A stretch of DNA of 18,136 bases from DATJBF01 sp035516795 (GTDB lineage Bacteria; Verrucomicrobiota; Verrucomicrobiia; Palsa-1439): NCBI GenBank assembly GCA_035516795.1, contig DATIZX010000006.1, positions 1 through 18,136 on the forward strand, in the 5' to 3' direction. The notes under the pieces are model-generated. The model saw nothing but the letters and a program-made list of their open reading frames with translations, ran no database searches and was not told where the DNA came from. The translations under genes were made by a program, and so were the position numbers. Of this stretch, positions 13,781 to 18,136 are shown piece by piece (within the stretch, counting starts at the first letter, position 1; the number at the start of each line of letters is the position of its first letter).

Positions 13781-13878
13781 TGCAACCACGCCCGCTGCAA
13801 ACCGGCAGCATCTCCGGCTACGCTTTTCTCGTCGGCCTCGGCGTGACGGCGATAATTTACTACGTGGTGGTGAGGTAA
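13777..13878 (+). CDS. 33-residue ORF duplicating the NuoL C-terminal membrane anchor
   Basis: Open from ATG 13777 to TAA 13876-13878. Residues 7-33 (LQTGSISGYAFLVGLGV... to YYVVVR) match the NuoL C-terminus at 24 of 27 positions, preceded by a new leader MMQPRP. It is one predicted transmembrane segment. Its ATG overlaps the nuclease TGA (ATGA) and its TAA overlaps the next ATG (TAATG), so it sits in a tight translational chain. It is either a displaced remnant of a nuoL 3' end (gene fragment) or a small membrane protein made from it; the sequence does not decide. The substitutions that keep the hydrophobic character hint at some constraint, but the stretch is short. Confidence 0.55.
   Translation: MMQPRPLQTGSISGYAFLVGLGVTAIIYYVVVR
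13795..13877 (+). repeat. Direct repeat copy 2: nuoL 3' end duplicate
   Basis: Partner of 12633-12715 (72/83 identical, same orientation, 1162 bp apart). The divergence is too high for a fresh target-site duplication; it suggests either an old duplication or a segment brought from a related nuoL. Confidence 0.9.
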
Positions 13879-14336
13879 TGGCTGAGACAAAGACAGATTA
13901 TCGTGCGCTGCCAAGTGTAGTCGAAGCTCCGCAGAAGTTGCGCCGACTCACCGAATCAGAGTTTGCCGCAATGAAGAAAACACAGATGCAGACCGTTCAG
14001 TCTCTATGCGACGGACATGAAGGAACGGTAGTTTGGTACAACGAGCAAGAATATGTCGTTCAAATTAAGCTCCGGTCGAGGCCAGACGTGTATGTAGTCA
14101 CACCATGCACATTCACTCCTACATTCGGTATGGATCGTATCGATGGCATGTTTGCGGAAGACGCCGAGGCTTATGTGCTCCAGTCCGAACTAGGATATCC
14201 GAGCAAACGGCTGGCTGCCTTTGAAGGCAGAGACTCCTTAGACATTGAAAACTACCTTGCCAACCGCGGAATGCCGGTGAGTCCAGCGCAGCCCGACGAG
14301 AAGGTTCAAAGAAAGTGGTGGCAGTTCTGGAAATGA
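13878..14336 (+). CDS. Hypothetical protein, 152 residues, inside the nuo operon
   Basis: I do not recognise the family. ATG 13878 overlaps the TAA of the preceding small ORF (TAATG) and the stop is 7 bp before nuoM, so it is co-transcribed. The protein is soluble-looking, with no signal peptide or membrane segment. Residues about 45-72 (HEGTVVWYNEQEYVVQIKL) look like a small beta-rich domain, the middle is acidic (FGMDRIDGMFAEDAEAYVL), and the chain ends in a tryptophan-rich basic tail, KVQRKWWQFWK. Codon use looks plainer and less GC-rich than the neighbouring nuoM, compatible with later acquisition (visual impression only). It could belong with the nuclease gene as an inserted pair, or be a lineage-specific accessory factor. 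Confidence 0.6.
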   Translation: MAETKTDYRALPSVVEAPQKLRRLTESEFAAMKKTQMQTVQSLCDGHEGTVVWYNEQEYVVQIKLRSRPDVYVVTPCTFTPTFGMDRIDGMFAEDAEAYVLQSELGYPSKRLAAFEGRDSLDIENYLANRGMPVSPAQPDEKVQRKWWQFWK

Positions 14337-14343
14337 AAGAACC

Positions 14344-15942
14344 ATGGAATTCTTCCTGACAACCGCCGTTCTTCTCCCGCTTGCGGCGGCGTTTCTGGCG
14401 TTTTTGTTTCCGGCGAGGAAGCCGGGGGCGATTCGGGCATTGGCGATTTTCGCGACGGGCGTGTCGCTGCTGCTCATTCTCTACATCTTCTCGCAGTTTG
14501 ACCGGACCCAGAGCGGGTACCAGTTCGTGCACGGGATCGAATGGTTACCGTCGTTGGGCATCAATCTGAAGTTTGGCGTGGACGGCATTTCGATGACGTT
14601 GTTGTTGTTGGTCGGGTTCGTCTCGTTTGCCGGCACATTGATTTCCAGTGAAATCCATGAGCGCCAGAAGGAGTATTACATCCTGTTTCTCGCGCTGACG
14701 ACCGGGATCAGCGGGACATTCTGCACGATGGATCTGTTCTTCTTCTATTTCTTTTACGAGTTGGCGGTGATCCCGATGTATCTGCTGATTGGCATGTACG
14801 GCTCGTTGCCGCCCGGCAAGCATGGTCGCACGAAAGAATACGCCACGATGAAGTTGACGTTGTACCTGACGGCGGGCGCGGTGCTGGCGTTGATCGGGTT
14901 GCTGATGATCTACTATTCAACCGGAACGATGGACATCCAGAAGCTGCAGCGCAACATCTGGGTATCGACGAATATGCAGATGCGGGCGTTTCCATGCTTG
15001 TTGTTCGGGTTTGGTTTCCTCGCGTCGATGTGGCCGTTCCACACGTGGTCGCCGCTGGGATACGCGGCGGCGCCAACGGCTGCGTCGATGATGCACGCCG
15101 GGGTGCTGAAGAAACTCGGTGCGTACGGGATCATTCGGTTGGCGTTGCCGTTGTTGCCCGAAGGCGCGCGGCATTGGGCGGACCTGATCGCGATTCTGGC
15201 GTGCTTCAATATTCTGTACGCCGGCTGGGCAGCGCTAACACAGAAGGATTGGAAATTCGTTATCGGCTACAGCTCGGTCAGCCACATGGGCTATGTGCTG
15301 CTGGGCATTGCCACGCTGAACGTCGTCGGCGTGAGCGGCGCGGTGCTGTTGATGTTCGCGCACGGTGTAATGGCGGCGCTGACGTTCGCGTTAATTGGTT
15401 TCTTCTATCACCAAACGCACAATCGGTTTGTGCCGGACCTGAGCGGACTGGCGCGGAAGATACCGTTTATCGGCGTGTGCATGGTGATGGCGGTTATGGC
15501 ATCGAGCGGATTGCCGGGGTTTGCGAATTTTGTGAGCGAAGTGATGGTGTTCATCGGGGCTTGGAAGCAGGGTTCAACCGTATTCCGCGTGGCAACGATC
15601 TGCGCGGTCTGGGGCATTGTTGTAACCGCGACGTATCTGTTGTGGGCGGTGCGGACGAGTTTCTTCGGTCCATTCGATGAGAAGTGGAACATGCTGAAAG
15701 ACGCGACGACGTTCCGCCAGAAATTTCCGTATGCGCTGCTGTTGGCCGTATTGTTGGTGGTCGGATTCTGGCCGCGCTTGCTGACGGACGTGATTCAGAA
15801 GAGCGTGGCGGTTTCGGTGGTAAGCCGCGTGACGTCAGACGGAGAAGAAGCGAGTCGCGACAAAAATGTCGCTCCCACGTCCCCGGTTACACGTGCTGCA
15901 TGGGTTAACGCGACCGGCAACAGAGAATCGACACGAAGATGA
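14344..15942 (+). CDS. nuoM: NADH-quinone oxidoreductase subunit M
   Basis: Antiporter-like proton pump subunit, 532 residues. Conserved: E139 in TM5 (FFYELAVIPMYLLIG), K256/K257 in HAGVLKKLGAYG (TM8), YSSVSHMGYVLLG (309-321), HGVMAALTFALIG (340-352) and E399 (NFVSEVMVFIGAW). The TM7 region reads FGFGFLASMWPFHTWSPLGY (221-240), where most NuoM have KVPxWPFHTWLPDAH, so the TM7 lysine needed for pumping in E. coli has no counterpart at that position. Residues from about 499 onwards (SDGEEASRDKNVAPTSP...) are a hydrophilic tail encoded in part by a palindromic repeat. The TGA overlaps the nuoN ATG (ATGA). Confidence 0.96.
   Translation: MEFFLTTAVLLPLAAAFLAFLFPARKPGAIRALAIFATGVSLLLILYIFSQFDRTQSGYQFVHGIEWLPSLGINLKFGVDGISMTLLLLVGFVSFAGTLISSEIHERQKEYYILFLALTTGISGTFCTMDLFFFYFFYELAVIPMYLLIGMYGSLPPGKHGRTKEYATMKLTLYLTAGAVLALIGLLMIYYSTGTMDIQKLQRNIWVSTNMQMRAFPCLLFGFGFLASMWPFHTWSPLGYAAAPTAASMMHAGVLKKLGAYGIIRLALPLLPEGARHWADLIAILACFNILYAGWAALTQKDWKFVIGYSSVSHMGYVLLGIATLNVVGVSGAVLLMFAHGVMAALTFALIGFFYHQTHNRFVPDLSGLARKIPFIGVCMVMAVMASSGLPGFANFVSEVMVFIGAWKQGSTVFRVATICAVWGIVVTATYLLWAVRTSFFGPFDEKWNMLKDATTFRQKFPYALLLAVLLVVGFWPRLLTDVIQKSVAVSVVSRVTSDGEEASRDKNVAPTSPVTRAAWVNATGNRESTRR
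15855..15878 (+). repeat. Palindromic repeat in the nuoM 3' end
   Basis: GCGACA-aaaa-TGTCGC (15857-15872) is a perfect 6-bp stem with a 4-nt loop, followed by TCCCAC. It lies inside the variable C-terminal coding tail of nuoM and resembles a dispersed repeat unit rather than a terminator, since coding continues into nuoN. Confidence 0.5.
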
Positions 15943-17414
15943 ATCCACCGCTTCCTTCGTTCTACGCGATTCACTTGGAATGCTTGCTGGTCGTCTGGGG
16001 AATCCTCCTTCTGCTGGTGGACGCATTCATTCCGGTGAAAGACAAACGCACGATCGGGTACATGGCGGCCGGATTCGTGGCCGCAGCGCTCCTCTACAGT
16101 TTTACGTTGCACCCCCTCAACGATGTCACCTTCTTCCACGGGATGTACCGTTTCGACGCGTTCGCGCTGTATTTCAAGCGGCTGTTTTTGCTGGCGCTGA
16201 CGATGGTGTTGGTGATGGCGGCGGAGTTCTCGGACCGTATGGAGTCGGGCGTGCCCGAATTCTATGCGTTGCTGATGTTCTGCGCAGTGGGCATGTTGAT
16301 CCTCGCCTCGGTCAACGACTTTATTCTCCTCTTCGTCGCGCTGGAATTGGTGACAATCACCTTCTACATCTTGGCGAGCTATCTCCGCCGGCAAGTTCCG
16401 TCGCTGGAAGCGGGAACCAAGTATCTGATCCTCGGCGCCCTATCGAGCGGGTTCAACGTCTATGGCATCGCCTACATCTTTGGAACAACAGGCACTACGA
16501 ACTTCGACAAGCTGGCGGAGATACTGAGGGCAGCGACCGCAAGCGGGACGCTCGCGCCACCGTTCGTTTTCGGGATGCTGCTGGTGCTGACTGGAATCGG
16601 CTTTAAAATCGCGAGCGTGCCCTTCCAGATTTGGGCGCCGGATGTGTATCAAGGCGCACCGACACCGGTGACGGCATTTCTCGCGGTGGGCAGCAAAGCG
16701 GCGGGATTTGCACTGTTACTGCGCGTGTTGTTCGCTGGCCTGTTGCCGGTCAGAAGCACGTGGACCATGCTCCTGTTCGTGCTCGCGGCGGCGACCTTGC
16801 TGTACGGCAATCTTGGCGCGATTCCACAACGCAACATCAAACGGCTCCTCGGCTATTCCTCCATCGGTCATGCCGGTTACATGCTGATGGGGATTGCCGC
16901 CGTCAACGCGTTGGGGGCCGGCGCGGTGCTGTTTTACCTCGGCCAATATGCCTTCACGGTTCTCTGCGCTTTTCTGGCGATTGTCGCGGCGACCAAGGCG
17001 ACTGGTAGTGATGAGATTCCAAGTTTCTCCGGGCTTGGTAAACGTTCTCCGATTCTCGGGTTGGCGCTGTTTTTGTCGATGATGTCGCTGGCTGGCATTC
17101 CGCCACTGAGTGGCTTCTTTGGGAAATTTCAATTATTTGCCGCTGTCATCCAACGGGCTGCGACGGATTGGCATTATTACATTCTGGCGGGAATCGGTGC
17201 GGCTGCGGTGGTGATTTCCTTGTATTTCTATCTCGGTGTTGGCCGGGCGATCTATCTGCAGGAAGCTGCGGCGGAAGCAGGACCGATTGCGGTCAGCAAA
17301 CCGATGCGGGCGGCGCTGTATGTCTGCATGGCGGCGATGATCGGATTAGGGATTTACCAACGACCGCTGGTGGAAGCGGCAATTAAAGCTGCAAACGTAT
17401 TCGGGTTGCGTTAG
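15939..17414 (+). CDS. nuoN: NADH-quinone oxidoreductase subunit N
   Basis: Third antiporter-like subunit, 491 residues. Key residues are present: E136 (FVALELVTITFYIL), K223 in TM7 (GIGFKIASVPFQIWAPDVYQ), K253 (VGSKAAGFALL) and K396 in TM12 (GFFGKFQLF). The YSSIGHAGYMLMGIA block (306-320) is typical. ATG 15939 overlaps the nuoM stop. The loop before TM7 contains AATASGTLAPP (198-208), encoded by a REP-like palindrome inserted in frame, which makes this loop partly repeat-derived. No terminator is visible after the stop; the next gene starts 9 bp on. Confidence 0.97.
   Translation: MNPPLPSFYAIHLECLLVVWGILLLLVDAFIPVKDKRTIGYMAAGFVAAALLYSFTLHPLNDVTFFHGMYRFDAFALYFKRLFLLALTMVLVMAAEFSDRMESGVPEFYALLMFCAVGMLILASVNDFILLFVALELVTITFYILASYLRRQVPSLEAGTKYLILGALSSGFNVYGIAYIFGTTGTTNFDKLAEILRAATASGTLAPPFVFGMLLVLTGIGFKIASVPFQIWAPDVYQGAPTPVTAFLAVGSKAAGFALLLRVLFAGLLPVRSTWTMLLFVLAAATLLYGNLGAIPQRNIKRLLGYSSIGHAGYMLMGIAAVNALGAGAVLFYLGQYAFTVLCAFLAIVAATKATGSDEIPSFSGLGKRSPILGLALFLSMMSLAGIPPLSGFFGKFQLFAAVIQRAATDWHYYILAGIGAAAVVISLYFYLGVGRAIYLQEAAAEAGPIAVSKPMRAALYVCMAAMIGLGIYQRPLVEAAIKAANVFGLR
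16531..16564 (-). repeat. REP-like palindrome inside nuoN coding sequence
   Basis: On the minus strand it reads GGTGGCGCGAGCGTCCCGCT then TGCGGTCGCTG, matching the units at 7480-7510, 8094-8125 and 3860-3887. It contributes residues 198-208 of NuoN without disturbing the frame. Confidence 0.72.
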
Positions 17415-17423
17415 ACTTGCGCC

Positions 17424-17804
17424 ATGGGCAACGTGAATCGCATCAACGTCGTGTTTCTTTACGCGGAGAACCTGGCCACACTGCGGAAGTTTTACGAATC
17501 GGCCTTCGACCTTGGCGAGCCGGTCATCGACGCCAAATGGTGGGTCGAGTACGAGGTCGGTGACGGTTCCCATTTGGCGCTGCATCAAGCCGATGCGCTG
17601 CATTTCGACGGCGCCGACCGCTCGAAGAACACTGTCAAGTTCAGCTTCGAGGTCACCGAGATCCAGAAGTTCACAGACAAGCTCAAGACGCTGGGCGCTA
17701 AGTTTCATTACGGGCCGCGCAAGGAGTACGGTTTTCACCTGGCCGAATTCGAAGACCCAGAAGGCAATTGCCTGCGCCTGTACGAAAAGACGAAGAAAGC
17801 ATGA
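17424..17804 (+). CDS. VOC/glyoxalase-fold family protein
   Basis: 126 residues with the vicinal-oxygen-chelate pattern: an N-terminal strand VNRINVVFLYAENLATLRKFY (split 4-24) typical of the first beta-alpha-beta unit, HLALHQ (50-55), a second unit from VKFSFEVTEIQKFTDKL (71-87), and the C-terminal LAEFEDPEGNCLRLYEK motif (106-122) with the DPEGN turn and a metal-position glutamate, E121. Such proteins include lyases, dioxygenases and antibiotic-binding proteins; the substrate cannot be told from sequence. It begins 9 bp after nuoN and may be read on the same transcript, but no functional tie to complex I is known. Confidence 0.85.
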   Translation: MGNVNRINVVFLYAENLATLRKFYESAFDLGEPVIDAKWWVEYEVGDGSHLALHQADALHFDGADRSKNTVKFSFEVTEIQKFTDKLKTLGAKFHYGPRKEYGFHLAEFEDPEGNCLRLYEKTKKA

Positions 17805-17825
17805 ACGTTGAAAGTTGAGGTGTCT

Positions 17826-18136
17826 ATGTCAACTCGGATAGAAAAAGATTCCTTGGGCCCGCTGGAAGTGCCGGCGGAGGCTTACTACGGCGTGCAAACG
17901 CAGCGGGCGGTCACGAATTTTCCCATCAGCGGTTGGCCACTGCCGCCGCGTCTCATCCACGCCATGGGGCAAATCAAACGCGCGGCGGCAAAGACCAACC
18001 TCGAACTCGGCTTGATCGACAAAAAGATTTCCGACGCGATCGTTCAAGCGGCGACCGAGGTGGTTGAAGGCAAGCTCGACGCACAGTTTCCCGTCGATAT
18101 TTTCCAGACCGGCAGCGGTACTTCGACCAACATGAA
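17826..18136 (+). CDS. fumC: Class II fumarase/aspartase-family enzyme, probably fumarate hydratase (5' part)
   Basis: The first 103 residues are visible before the window ends. RIEKDSLGPLEVPAEAYYGV (4-23) followed by QTQRAVTNFPISG, and the stretch FQTGSGTSTNMN near the edge, are typical of the class II fumarase/aspartate ammonia-lyase superfamily. The VQTQRA and QTGSGT forms favour fumarase (fumarate to malate, TCA cycle) over aspartase, which usually has a GIHT-type sequence at the first site; this is a judgement from motifs. GAGG at 17817-17820 is a good ribosome binding site 5 bp before ATG 17826. It lies 21 bp after the VOC gene. Confidence 0.82.
   Translation, partial: MSTRIEKDSLGPLEVPAEAYYGVQTQRAVTNFPISGWPLPPRLIHAMGQIKRAAAKTNLELGLIDKKISDAIVQAATEVVEGKLDAQFPVDIFQTGSGTSTNM

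Overview
The window is a bacterial chromosome segment holding a nearly uninterrupted operon for respiratory complex I (proton-pumping NADH:quinone oxidoreductase), in the order nuoA-B-C-D-(E-F fused)-G-H-I-J-K-L-M-N, all on the + strand. All 14 canonical subunits are accounted for by 13 reading frames. The GC-rich sequence, the split nuoC and nuoD, the short NuoG and above all the dense scatter of several palindromic repeat families suggest a Verrucomicrobiota-like (Pedosphaera/Limisphaera-type) or related genome. This lineage guess is inference from style, not from a marker gene.

Layout. Positions 1-560 (minus strand, cut by the window edge) encode a MidA/NDUFAF7-type SAM-dependent methyltransferase, the family whose mitochondrial member methylates the NuoD homologue during complex I assembly. 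It is transcribed divergently from nuoA across about 127 bp that should hold the operon promoter. From 688 to 7524 come nuoA to nuoG, the peripheral NADH/FeS arm plus NuoA. At 7521-8150 a REP-associated (RAYT-like, Y1/HUH) transposase gene sits between nuoG and nuoH, joined to both by ATGA stop/start overlaps and bracketed by an inverted pair of the same palindromic repeat. nuoH to nuoL run from 8147 to 12716. At 12725-14336 the operon is interrupted by a DUF1016/YhcG-type PD-(D/E)XK nuclease gene, a 33-codon ORF that duplicates the 3' end of nuoL, and a gene of unknown function encoding 152 residues. nuoM and nuoN follow (14344-17414), then a small VOC/glyoxalase-fold gene and the start of a class II fumarase/aspartase-family gene that runs off the right edge.

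How it works together. NuoE-F oxidises NADH via FMN and passes electrons through FeS clusters in E, F, G, I and B to quinone at the B/D interface. H, A, J, K, L, M and N form the membrane arm that couples this to proton translocation. A fumarase next door fits a central-metabolism neighbourhood.

The unusual part is not the enzyme but what has been put into its operon. At least six kinds of palindromic or inverted repeat occupy the spacers. Several run into coding sequence: they form C-terminal tails on NuoA, NuoG, NuoM and the RAYT, and in-frame internal peptides in NuoN and in the methyltransferase. The repeat family flanking the RAYT gene is the one found most often (six places), which makes this operon a compact example of a RAYT and its repeats colonising an essential gene cluster. 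The 83-bp direct repeat of the nuoL 3' end around the nuclease gene looks like the scar of a separate insertion or recombination event. No RNA genes, CRISPR arrays or classical insertion sequences were seen, and there is no gene-free stretch longer than about 130 bp.
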